Positions 1-10,440 of a DNA stretch of 64,000 nt are shown here, piece after piece (the stretch's first letter is position 1; each line of letters starts with the position of its first letter). Under the pieces are notes generated by a model. That model saw nothing but the letters and a program-made list of their open reading frames with translations. It was not told the origin of the DNA and made no database searches. The DNA comes from Fragilaria crotonensis. Its lineage: Eukaryota > Bacillariophyta > Fragilariophyceae > Fragilariales > Fragilariaceae. The DNA lies in assembly GCA_022925895.1 (NCBI GenBank), contig JAKSYS010000105.1, positions 1 through 64,000 of the forward strand. The letters are read 5' to 3'. A program made the translations under genes and the position numbers.

Positions 1-475
1 AGGAGCACACCAACAACAGAGGCTTCATCGGTGACAGTATCAAATTCATCTTCCTGTTAGTCTGCTATGACCTTCATCTGTATCCAGGCAATGCATGCCC
101 AACTCATGGCACTTCACATGTCACGTCGTGAGAGCAGTTTCATCGGTCGACACATCGACAGCCAACAAATTGATCCAACGTCTGGGAGCAAAAGTTCCGA
201 GGAGTGACATTCTGTGAGCCTCTTCCGTCCTTATTTTGAAAGGAAAAAAGTAGGAATGGTGAAAATGCTTCCAAGAATGTTCCAAACGGAGTTCACCACG
301 TGTTCGCCTCGGGTGGGGATGCTCTAAGGGTTCGAATCTGATCCATCCCAAGATCCACTGTCATCGTCATCATGGTTCGTGACATTTGGTATGACTGACA
401 CCAACACCAATTGGGCAACATGCTGGTAACTGTTCTCTTCATCAGACAACGCTTCTGGAATCACAAGAGAAGAAG
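1..475. other. Left edge, no gene resolved
   Basis: No convincing gene is visible. On the minus strand an acceptor-like CTAACAG near position 70 precedes an open stretch (EDEFDTVTDEASVVGVL) that leaves the left edge, so the end of a spliced minus-strand gene is possible. A 76-codon minus-strand frame at 121-351 has no recognisable domain. Confidence 0.25.
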
Positions 476-682
476 GTGCTCCCCTTTACTGCCATCTCCT
501 GGCGCGTGATCAGTAGAAATTGGAATGGTCGTGAATTTATCAAAACTGCGTTTTCTGTGGAGCTTCAATGTGCTTTCACTCATGAAGAGCAAGGAGATGA
601 TGTAGCTTCAAGAAGCTCCACGGAATATCAAGAATTGGTTGAGATATTCACTGCCATGGTCAATGGAATGAAAAGCAAGTGA
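395..682 (+). CDS. Possible terminal exon of an unknown protein
   Basis: An open stretch of 96 codons ends in TGA at 682 and contains an acidic, protein-like tail (HEEQGDDVASRSSTEYQEL, then VEIFTAMVNGMKSK). There is no ATG at its head. The sequence just before it (GTATGACTG to TTCATCAG, about 391-445) could be a GT-AG intron, so this may be a last exon. No family is recognised and the call is weak. Confidence 0.2.
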   Translation: MTPTPIGQHAGNCSLHQTTLLESQEKKVLPFTAISWRVISRNWNGREFIKTAFSVELQCAFTHEEQGDDVASRSSTEYQELVEIFTAMVNGMKSK

Positions 683-1294
683 TTTGGCGTGTAAATCAAT
701 TTTCAATATGCGAGCGCTAAAAAAATAGTGGTACTAGTACGTAGAGCTCTACCTCGCGAATCCTCTTCGTGAATCCAGCCATATACCCTCCATACGGCGT
801 TACCTGCAACTTATCCATATTCATGTGCATTATGCATACTGCATACTGCATGTACACGCAGCCCATACAGAACATCCGGCTGGAAAGTGCTCACGTGTTC
901 CGAACTGGACCTACGGCACTAGGTGTAGTATTGTATGCGTACTGGAGTACTAAGTAGCTACGTAGTACAATACTGGTACGATATATATGTATTCTCGCAA
1001 CTCGCAACTGGCGGACTTGCGAATGCCGCGAACGGCTGACATCAGGCATCTGGCATCTGACATCTTCCAAGCGGTCCAAGCCTGAACTGTTTCTCCACCT
1101 ATCATGCAGAGAATGCGCCACTAATCATCAGTATTCCGTCTTGCCGTGTCGACGAGAAAGATCATTTTCACAGGAGGTCACAATTCAACCCATCAACGCG
1201 TGAGAAATCATATTTGAGTTCGCTCTCGCAGCACTTGTCCTTCGTGAAACTCGGTCCCTTGGAGGCGTAGGCGTGAAGCACTTTTCGACGCAAA
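683..1294. other. Intergenic, no gene seen
   Basis: About 600 bp of AT- and GTAC-containing spacer upstream of the plastid-targeted protein at 1295. The short frames in it lack coding character. Its right end should hold the promoter and 5' leader of that gene, but no motif stands out. Confidence 0.4.
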
Positions 1295-1672
1295 ATGAAG
1301 TCTTGGGTTGTCTATCTCTGTCTGATGACGTTGGCCGTGACTCGTCTCTCCTCAGGGTTCGTTCCAGGTGCCCAGTCGAGTCGTAGATCCATGACGACGA
1401 TGGCGGCCTTTGTGACTCCGCCTCCGGTTCAGCACTTACATCAGATCCCGCAAACGTCATTCAACCAGCATTCGTCGCCTCTGACTTTGGGTATCAAGGA
1501 ATTCAATGCTGGTAGCAGTCAGGTACTCTCGCTACAGGAGCGCCGACCACCGACAAAGGAAGAAATCGAAGAGAAGAAACGCAACTTTAACTTCTGGTTC
1601 TGGGGTGGCGGATTTGTTGCACCTTTCCTCGCTACCTTTTATTATTTCGGATTTAAGTTCTGGGAGAGGTAG
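1295..1672 (+). CDS. Plastid-targeted small single-pass membrane protein (unknown function)
   Basis: Single-exon frame of 125 residues. Residues 1-20 form a signal peptide (MKSWVVYLCLMTLAVTRLSS) followed by GFVP, an ASAFAP-like motif with Phe at the predicted cleavage site, then a Ser/Arg/Thr-rich transit region. This is the bipartite presequence known from diatom plastid proteins. The short mature part has a charged helix (RPPTKEEIEEKKRN) followed by one hydrophobic aromatic segment ending about three residues from the C terminus. That pattern fits a small thylakoid or envelope membrane subunit, but I recognise no family. The ATG is preceded by a purine-rich leader and is the only start that gives a signal peptide. 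Targeting is fairly secure; function is open. Confidence 0.7.
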   Translation: MKSWVVYLCLMTLAVTRLSSGFVPGAQSSRRSMTTMAAFVTPPPVQHLHQIPQTSFNQHSSPLTLGIKEFNAGSSQVLSLQERRPPTKEEIEEKKRNFNFWFWGGGFVAPFLATFYYFGFKFWER

Positions 1673-1751
1673 ATGGGTGTTTGGGTCTCTGGTTAAGGTA
1701 GAGCTACTTCCATAGTCTAGAACGCAGCGATTTGCTTCGGACTATGTTCGT

Positions 1752-2234
1752 TCACGTATTGGCGAACCTCTCTTTTCCATTCTTCTCTGCGATGATCGTG
1801 TCAGTAGCGTTATCCATGATCCTGACGACGAATTTCTGATGGGAGCAGCAATAGCAGTTTGGTGTTGCCCTAGTGATAAGGTGGGATAGTGCCTTAGGAC
1901 TCATACGCAGGGGCAACCCGGGAAGCCTCCATACCTCCCGTCTTTTTGCAAGGGGACAGTTGCGCATTGGCGGTGTTCCACGACGTTGAAAAGGCGTAGA
2001 ATCTTGAGCCCACCACCACAACTTGTTGCTATAACTCTGCATATCTGAAAAAAATGTCACACATATTATGACGCCGTTTGTATACGTGGTATTTGGAGCT
2101 CCGGGATGAGTGACAGGAAAAAAGTTGCGAAAAGGTCGGTCATTTTGCAAGGCTTCTCCGATGAATGCTCTGGAGAAAAATCCAAGTGAGTGATTGAGTG
2201 AGATGTCCTTAAATGTGCTCATGATGTAAGGCAT
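1752..2234 (-). CDS. Hypothetical protein, 160 codons
   Basis: A minus-strand frame with some protein-like character: FRNFFPVTHPGAPNTTYTNG, KLWWWAQDSTPF and a Cys-rich CYCC near the C terminal third. No known domain is recognised. It ends only 79 bp from the plastid protein at 1295-1672, in convergent orientation. It could be a lineage-specific gene, one exon of a larger gene, or a gene relic. Initiation is uncertain because two Met codons lie within the first five residues. The tryptophan-rich composition is unlike the shadow frames nearby, which is the main reason to list it. Confidence 0.3.
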   Translation of the reverse strand: MPYIMSTFKDISLNHSLGFFSRAFIGEALQNDRPFRNFFPVTHPGAPNTTYTNGVIICVTFFSDMQSYSNKLWWWAQDSTPFQRRGTPPMRNCPLAKRREVWRLPGLPLRMSPKALSHLITRATPNCYCCSHQKFVVRIMDNATDTIIAEKNGKERFANT

Positions 2235-4010
2235 CGAGACACATCTTGCTCGGTGTAATCAAGGTTTCACTAGTAGCAAAGTCATCTTGGACATGTGCAA
2301 ACTGAGGCAAAAGGTCAAATGCCTTCTTTGCAATGCTTGTCAAATGACTTGACTTGAAATTGCTGACTGAGACATTTCATCATCTCATTCAGGTGCAGGG
2401 CTAGAAATAGATTAGGGTAAGGGTGTTCAGACCTGGTGGACAGCCAGAAGACTACAGATGCACAATTTTTGTTTGCTTGGCTTCAGCAACAGTGGTCTAG
2501 GTTTGGTGGTTGAAATGAGTTAGGATGAGGAGGGTGGGTGTAAGATTGCATGCCTGGTCTCATACTCTTCTTCGCTAGATCTATGCTCAAATTCAAACGG
2601 CACCCGCTCCAAATACTGGATATGGTATGCCACATTTGCAACCAGGCAGCATGATGATTGCCTAGTAGCACCACCCACTTTTATAACTTGGCTACAACAT
2701 CTTATCCAAGATGCAAATGTGATTTGAGTGGAAATCCACTTGATTTTGCTTTCCTTCAACTAATAATTGATGATTTTGACGATGCATAGTACTTTCAACA
2801 TGTTGGCGATTGTTGTGGTCATCATGATGCAACTCAGTCTCCCTGCAACACAGCAGCAAGAGCACTTTATGTCCGCGAGGGACAATCACAACAAGTCATG
2901 ACAAGGTATCTCCGTCCCACATCCGACCCAACAAAATATCAAACACCTGCTACTTCCTTATCGCAACCACCCACCACGGCACGGACAACAACAACTCAAC
3001 AACGGTTCACAGCATACTTCACTGGACGACCCCCTGAGATTATCGGTAAAGAACCCGGAAATCCTTCGCATGCCTGCAAGTAGGGTACTGCTGAGGTAGG
3101 GTACCTATTGTCACCTTGGAAAAGTTCACAAAACAGGTTAACCTTTATAACTAGTTTCTTATACATCAGTCTCCCAGCAATATGGCCTCGTCAACAATGC
3201 TGTTTGAGGAATTGATGTCTCTTTAATTGTTTTGTCAAACTCAGTGACTTGACTTAACAACAATCCAACTTGAACAAAATCTTCTTGAGATAGTAGTAGT
3301 CTTCTTACCAATGAATTTGATTCAATTGTGACTTGTGAGAGGGTCTTTTCTAGGGATGATACCAATGAATTTTCCAATGAACAAGGAACATGGGTGTGTG
3401 GACATCATAAAGGGTGCAACCTTTTCTTCTTTAGCTTGAAAATGAGGTGCAAAAAGGGTGGTCAGCTGTAGCTAGGATTGGACCCAGCAGCTCATGGACG
3501 ATATCAAACCTCCATATCTTTTTCGTCCCAATTTGCTTCATCACTTACTGGGTCAACATGATGGCATTATTGACAGGTGCAATACATCCGGGATAGTTCA
3601 CTCCTGACCATTGGAACAGAGCAACGCGATCTGCAGCTCGGAATCGTTCAATGACTTCCTAGGAGAATTCTTTCCCCTGAAATGCTTCAGGTAGTACCAT
3701 CGGTAGTGCCTGTTAACAGCAGCCAGTGATGAATACATTTGGCACCAAAACAATGTCTGGGGGACTCCTTCACACACAAGACCTAGACCAATACCTCCGC
3801 TTCCTACGTGGATAATTGGTTCAATCTGGGTCATGACAGTGGTGTCGAATAACATGGTCGACTGTCGTAAGTGATACGGCAGTGCACTTGATCCAACGGT
3901 AATGTCAGTTATGACTTTGACTACTCGTGGTAGTATACACTGTATACTACCATATACACACACACATGTTACCGCAATCATGATCCTGACTCACCATTTC
4001 AATATCATAC
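2235..4010. other. Intergenic or repeat-derived DNA without a resolved gene
   Basis: About 1.8 kb with AT-rich, word-repetitive composition (many CTTGAC, AATGAA and CAAATG words), unlike the GTAC-rich spacers elsewhere. Several minus-strand frames of 60-130 codons occur. The longest (3598-3981) has no recognisable domain, and another (3159-3377) is Leu/Ser-rich. Old repeat relics or a decayed gene are possible. The stretch ends at the CATAC target duplication of the LTR element. Confidence 0.35.
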
Positions 4011-4512
4011 TGACAGTATTCGTGTAGACGGTACGCGAGTACTGGCCGACAGTACGCTGAAGGACGGTAGGTCCGGGCGTACGCATGACGGACTTGGAGC
4101 ACAGGCCACTGGCGGACATGGCTTTGGGCGACGTAGTAGGGTTGACCATGGTGAATGTAAGTAGTACAAATGTGTAGATATGTAGAGGAACAATAGTAGG
4201 GAAGTAAAGGCCTTTACTTTGTGTGTTAATGAAAGTTGTAGATGTAGAATAATGAGAATAGAAGTGGGGGGAACCAAATGATGAAAAAGTGAGGTGCAGA
4301 TGAGACTCCGAGGCTAATGTAGATGGCATCCGATTTAGTACCAGGGGTCGTGTGTAGACCGGTACGTAGAAATGAGATGGCATCTACATTAGGCCGGATG
4401 GCATCTCAAATTCAAATGGTTACGCGGGACAAGAGGTCTGATTCTCAGGAGCTAGTGTTGTGACGGAAAGTGGTCAGACGACTCATGACGGTGCAACAGT
4501 AGATCTCTATCA
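4011..4512 (-). repeat. 3' LTR of the 11.5-kb copia element
   Basis: 502-bp direct repeat of 15051-15551, TG to CA ends, differing only by one extra G in the run near 4271. It contains an imperfect inverted repeat (CTAATGTAGATGGCATC near 4314 against GATGGCATCTACATTAG near 4376) that could fold around the likely R region. Confidence 0.93.
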
Positions 4513-4521
4513 CCCCCTCTT
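4513..4521 (-). other. Polypurine tract of the 11.5-kb element
   Basis: Directly inside the 3' LTR the minus strand reads AAGAGGGGG, the purine run expected for plus-strand priming. Confidence 0.6.
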
Positions 4522-4524
4522 GGA

Positions 4525-7500
4525 TCAGATCTCAGGTCCCAAAGTTGGTGAAGAAAGCATGTGGTCAGGTAGGATGCAGAAAATCTTCTTGAGGTGTGGA
4601 TCAATTTTGCCAGAAAGTTGTGTCTTGGTGAGAATATCAGCAAGTTGATAGTCACAAGGGATCCAGTGAAGTTGGTGGATACCGTCTTGTTGGCCTTGGC
4701 GGACAAAATGGAAGCGTCGTTCAATGTGACGGGTCTTGCGGGTGAGTTTGCCATTTTTGGCAATCTGGACAGTGGCTTCATTGTCAATCATTAAGATTGC
4801 AGGAGTGGTTGGTAAACGCTGGGTGGATTCACGCCATTGTTTAGTGCCAAGATAGAGCATGTCATAGAGGAGCATGCGGATGTGGGCAGTGGCCATGGTG
4901 GCAGAGCATGCAGCCATATATTCAGCTTCAGAGGTTGACATGGCAACTGGAGTGGGCATGGTTGAGTTTGCTTCAATAAGTGCTCCATTGTGGAAGATCA
5001 TGTAGCCAATGGTTGAGCGGCCAGTGTCTGGGCAGTCTTGCCAGCTGGCATCAGAGAAAACAGTAAGATCAGCATAGGGAATGCGATGTTGTAGGCAGAT
5101 CTCATAGATAGGATTGGATGTGCAATCAGGGTAGAACTTGAGTGCATAGTAGGGACGGCGGCGTAGGTAGCCGATGAGCCAGGTGAGGGCACGGAAGTCA
5201 AGAATTCCAGGAGCAATACAGGCTTTAGCAAGTTTGCAGACAGCAAAGAGGATATCAGCTCTGGTGTTGTATGCCAGGTAGAGGAGAGTGCAGACGGCGG
5301 AGCGAAAGGGAGTCGTTGCTGCTTTTGTGCAACAAGTGCAATGTCTTGTTCTGTGACAGGACGGTTTTCTTTGCTGAAGGTGTAGTCTGGCGGGAATGGA
5401 GTGTCGCGTTCGGGGAATTCGGAATTCGGGTCATAACGTTGAAGGGTGTTCAAGACATAACGGTGCTGGTCCAAGGTATAGGTTGAGTCTTGGTGCTGGT
5501 GAATGCGCATTTGCAGGAACCATTGTGCAGGACCAAGGAATTTGACATCGAAGCGGTTTTTGACGGAATCTTCAAATTGTTTTTCGATGGAATCATTGCT
5601 GCCAGCATACAGCATATCGTCAACGAAGAAAAGGAGGCGGAGCCATTGGTTGTGTTTGTCATATCGGACAAAGTAGGATGGTTCAGATTGGGATTGGATA
5701 AAACCTTGGGAATATAGCCATTCAGAAAATTCAATGTTCCAGTATTTGCCAGAGTAGACAAGGCCATAGATTCCTTTGTCCAGGAGAAGTGGTTTGCCAA
5801 AGAATTTAGCATATTCAGGGAAATGAAAAGCATATTCCAATGGGAGCTTGACAAAGTGGCGGCCAATGACTTTAGCTTGCAAGTAGGCGCCAATAAAGTC
5901 AGCACTTTTGAGTGTGCGTCGGGAAGCACAAATTGTAGAAAGAAGGAGCTTGACCCCTCTTGAAGATGCACAGGGTGACCAAGTGTCCTCAAAGGGTTGA
6001 GGAATTTCAATTGGTTGGACTTTTGGTGTTGCAGAAGCAATTGCATTAGCGATTTCTTGACGCTGTTGAAGGAGATGTTGCTGATGTGCGGCTTTTGCTT
6101 TCTTTAAAAGACGTTTCTCCAAGTCGCCTCGGGCGACCAGGCGAGCTTTAAGTTTCTCAAGTTTGCCAGTTGCTGTTTGTTTGGCTTTGAGAACAAGTTT
6201 GACAGGAATGATAGGGTCAGCTTGGGATGGAGTTTGTCCAAGGATGAATGTGCCATGATCAATGAGATTCTTGATTTCCATGCGAATTGCATGTAGCCAG
6301 GCAGAGCGTATGTCATCATCAAGTTTGAGGACAGCTTAAGAGATTGTGGCTCAGGAAGGTATTTGTCAACAGGTTCAGCAGGTTCTTCTTGACTGATAGT
6401 TGCATTATCAATGGTGAGCATGGCAGTGTGAATGGGATCAATGGAAGGAGGATCTTCATTACACTCTTGGAAGTAGAGGGTCATCATCTTTTGTAGATTG
6501 GAATGGCAGTGTTGGTGGCCAATGTAGTTCACTTGGTGTGGTGTTGGTGGTGTAGGGCCATGTTGATCATCATTATGGGAGGCATCAGGAAGTGCCACAA
6601 GTGATGTTGGGAGTTCGGAGGCATCAAGGAAATGTGATGGAGGATTGCCGAGATCAGCGGCTGAGCCAGTTTGGTGAAAAGTGGCAGGTTCAGAGTTGTC
6701 AGCAGTGTTGCGGAGGCCATTGGGATTGAAATGGGAGCGTATAGGAACAGCTCCAGCAAAGGGCTTTGAATCAAAGCATAGGGCAGAGTTGAAGTCTTCA
6801 TCAAAGTAGGCGTCACGTGTGATAATGAGGCTTTGCGGTTGATCAGGAGAATAGATGAGCCAGCCTGCAGAGTTTTCAGGGAATCCAAGGAATATACCAC
6901 GGGAAGCGCGTTGGAGTTGCTGCTTATAGGTAATGATCTTGTTGCGGAAAGTTGGTTCATAACGCTTGAAGAAGGTTGGGCAACCAAAGACGCGGAAATT
7001 GCCTAGATTGGGCTTGCGTTTGTAGCTGAATTGATATGGAGTTGTTGGGATTCCATTGATGTCAGTGACATTCTTGGCTGGGCAGACATTGATAATGTGG
7101 ACAGCATAGGCATGTGCATGGTGGAAGAATGCGCCGCCAAGTCGGGCATTGTTGAGGAGGGTATTGGCTGTGTTGTGGACTTCACGCCATTTAGCTTCAC
7201 AGATACCGTTCATTTCTTGATGTTCTGGGGCAGCAGCTTCAACTTTTATGCCAAGGTTGGTGCATTCAGTGATGAATTTTGCAGAGGTAAATGCGGTTCC
7301 AGCATCGGTGCGGATGAAGCGGACGGATTGTGTTCGGCCAAGGAGTTCTGTTTGGGTCAGCCATGACTTGAGGGCTGTGATGATGGATGCTGTGCTTTCA
7401 GTTGGTAGACCAATCCAGCCAGTAAGTTTGCCAGGTGTTGTGACAATGAATAGATAGGCAGAATAGTTGGTGTTTGTTGTAAGACCATAACGGAATGGGT

Positions 7501-8430
7501 TGCGCATCAAGTCAAGATGTAGTCGATGGAAGGGATCGGTACCTTCACGTTGGGTCTTGTTTCGAGCACGTTTTTGGCTGATAGATATACGGAGAGGCCA
7601 AGTGTTTGGATCAATGGTTGGAGAGTACATGGTCATTCCAGGTTTGGTGAAGAGATCCAACCATTAGATTTCGGAAATTGCGGTAAGCAAGGCGTCGAGC
7701 AAAGCTCGAGAGGTAGGTGGTTACGGATCGTCGTTGATCAGGGTTGATGGTGTCAACAGTGTCAGCAAAGTGGTCTTCTGCTGGTGAAGAGTCAGATTCA
7801 AGGTTGACATTGGGTAAAGAGATGGCTGAGAAGGCTTGATGTGGTGGTAGTTCACGGCGTAGGATGGGCCACGTGTACGTAGAATTGTTTGGAAGTTGGA
7901 TGGTGGTGGCACGATTGTGAATCAAGACACTGAAGTTTTGTGTGCATGATAGTGCGGTCAAGGAAAGTAGGCGATGGCTGAGGCCTTCAACATAGTAGAC
8001 ATCAGTTAGGCCAAGGATGGATTTCATACCATCATCAGTAGTGAAGGGACATTCTGTGGTGCCTTTGTAGGTAGACAATTTAGTACTGCCATCAGCAAGG
8101 GAGACAGGTACACTGCAGGGTGTGACATCATGGAGGTCACTGAAGACTGGTGTGTAGTGGCTGGTTGCACCACTGTCAGGAAGCCAATTTTCAAGAAGAG
8201 GTGGGCCAAAACGTTGATGAGGAGATTGTGGGTCATCAGGGAAATAGTATGTGGCTCCAGAATTGGGAGGAGAGTGATTGCCAGAAGGTTGAAAGTCTTG
8301 ATCAAGGAGGTGTTGGTTGATCTCCATTTGGGGGAGGGCTGGGTTTGGCCATGGGATTGAGTCAGGAGTGTCATCCATTGGGTCAAGAGATGAAGCACGG
8401 AAAGCTTGGTGATAAACATTTTCTTGCATG
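4525..8430 (-). pseudogene. pol region of the 11.5-kb copia element (fossil)
   Basis: In minus-strand order: an aspartic protease with the DSGATSH motif; an integrase core with HLDLM, RTDAGTAF and a downstream E; a GKLEKLKARLVARG-type linker; a reverse transcriptase with FVDDMLYAGS (the YVDD-box equivalent); and an RNase H with STSEAEYMA and DNEATVQIAKN, ending in ADILTK as in copia elements. The domain order puts integrase before reverse transcriptase, which is the copia signature. The region is interrupted in several places and is treated as a fossil. Confidence 0.85.
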
Positions 8431-8519
8431 TTTTCTCCTGAGTCAGTGACAAAGTAGGCTCGTTGTTGATTGCGGGGAGCGGAATTTTCATTGTTCGAAG
8501 ATGATCGAGAGGATGGGCC

Positions 8520-9700
8520 TCGATTGGAAGTTGCATTGCGTGCGGGGTTGGTGCAGTGCGGGAATAGTGACCGAGTCTGCCGCAGTTGTTGCAGACAATG
8601 TTTGCAGCATTGGATTGGTTGCGGTTTTGATTGTTAGTTTTACCGTTGGTAGATGGGCGGTGATTTGAATTCGGCAGTTGACGAAGAGGTGGTCGATTTG
8701 TACGCTGTTGTTGCGTTGATGGACGTGTTGACGGAGCGTTGGTGCGACGGTGGTTGTTGGTGTTATGCGGGTTTGTCGCTGGGCGTTCGGTAAGGAGGTC
8801 CACGGTGTTGTCGATGCTGTTGTCGGGTGGGGTTGTTTCCACCATTGTTGGTATAAGGACGTAGGATTGAGCTGAAAGCTTGTTGTTGTCGTTGAGTGAA
8901 GTTTCGAACAGCAGTGCCTTGTTGTGGACGGAAAGTCGTTTGGCGTGCAGAGTTTGCATGTTGATTAAAGTGGCGGTGACTCATAGATGGGATTGTAAGA
9001 CCACGGGATTCATCGATGTTGAGAAGATGACTTTCAAGTTCGGAGAATTGTGGCAGAGCTTCGTCGTTTAGTTCGGCGCGGCGAATGTCGGCATCAAAAC
9101 GTTGGTATGATGCAGCATAAAAGGAATGATTGCTTCCTCCACGGACAGTTCTTTTAATCAGTTCGGCATCAGAGTTTGGTATTCCAGCATGGTAACAATC
9201 ACGCGAGATGGTGCGGATGCGGTTAAGATAGGAAGTAGCAACTTCGTTGTGCGGTTGTTTGAGAGAGCAAAAAGCTTCGCGAGTGCGTTCAATATGATCT
9301 GGCGTTAAGGGGGCACAGTGGCGACGCAGGGTGAAGATAGCAGTTCTTGCATCTGGAGGTCCATCAATGATGTGTTTTTGACAGGGTTCACTGATGTTGG
9401 TGAAGATCAAGTTGTAGAGAGCTGTGCCAACAAATGGATGGGAGTAACATATTTGTTGGGGCCAAAGATCAAAGACTTGGCGAGTCCAGGGGGAAATGTT
9501 ACAGACAATGCGGAGATTGTCCATAAAAGTATTGAAATGGCGTCGACGGGCTTGTAAATCTGTTGGATAGGCCAGTTTGCGAAGATTTGCATTTTGGCGT
9601 ACTTCAGAAGAGTCTTTGTTAGATCTTCAATCGGAGGATAGGTGAAATCAGTCCGGGTGGAAGATGTCAGCACATCAGGTGATGTGGGCTTCAACTGTTT
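8520..9700 (-). pseudogene. gag region of the 11.5-kb copia element (fossil)
   Basis: The coding stretch upstream of the protease resembles UBN2/retrotran-gag proteins: an alpha-helical capsid-like part (RTREAFCSLKQPHNEVATSY and FSELESHLLNIDE), an Asn/Arg-rich linker, then a zinc-knuckle region (CNNCGRLGHY). It lies directly before the DSGATSH protease. Interrupted; fossil. Confidence 0.7.
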
Positions 9701-9779
9701 TGGATCTTCTTCAGAGTCATGGTCAGTATCATTGTCAAAGAATGTTTCAATTGTTGGTGGATAGGAAAAGGTAGCGTGG

Positions 9780-10440
9780 GTCGCCGGGCGCGGAGTTTGT
9801 TGACGGGACTCAAGGTTTTGAGTTTTGTCATTTTGTTGATTTATTTCCGGTCATTGAGGAGTTTTGTGTAGATTTGGGTATTGACATTTTTGACGGTTGA
9901 AGAATTTCGTCCTCATGTTTTGGGAGCAGCGACGGATTTAGTGACGGATTTTGTTGCACGGGGTTCGAATCCGTAGGTGATGTGTTTTTGGAACGTATAC
10001 TTTCGGTCGCGGTAGAAAATGTTGTCAAAACCGGGTGGTTGGGGTTCGAGTCGGTTGTAGCCGGGACGTGAGGTGTTTTTGCGTTTTTCGGCGTTATGAT
10101 GCTTGAAAATGCGTCAGAAATGCGCTGAAGTGGTCCAGGTGTTGCATTTGCCGATTGAGGTGACCTTGAGGGTGTTTCGGTGTGCGAAGTGTCGGTTTCA
10201 GGCGAGTTTGCTGTGAAATCGCGAGATTTTGTTGTGTTCCGGGCAGAGATTGAGTTTCTTGCACTTGTTCCTCATACGTGGTTTCTTCGTCGGTTTCGAG
10301 GGATTTTCAGCAGTATTGGCGTCGTTTTGCGTGGAAAATTCGCGTGCAGTGTCGTTTTGTGCAGGAATTTCGTGCTGGAGGTCCGGGGTTCGAGTCGGGG
10401 CTGATTTAGTGACGAACGTCGTGTTTGTACCGCTAGAAAA
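9780..10440 (-). other. Untranslated stretch between extra ORFs and gag, with B-box-like repeats
   Basis: About 650 bp inside the element with no convincing frame. The plus strand holds three copies of a GGGGTTCGARTC motif (near 9962, 10034 and 10385) resembling a tRNA T-arm or Pol III B box. Two of the three are accompanied by a TTTAGTGACGA word. A function is not shown. Confidence 0.35.

Noticed and set aside
300-345. GGGTTCGAATC motif near the left edge
   Set aside because: The bases flanking the loop do not pair and no cloverleaf can be drawn.
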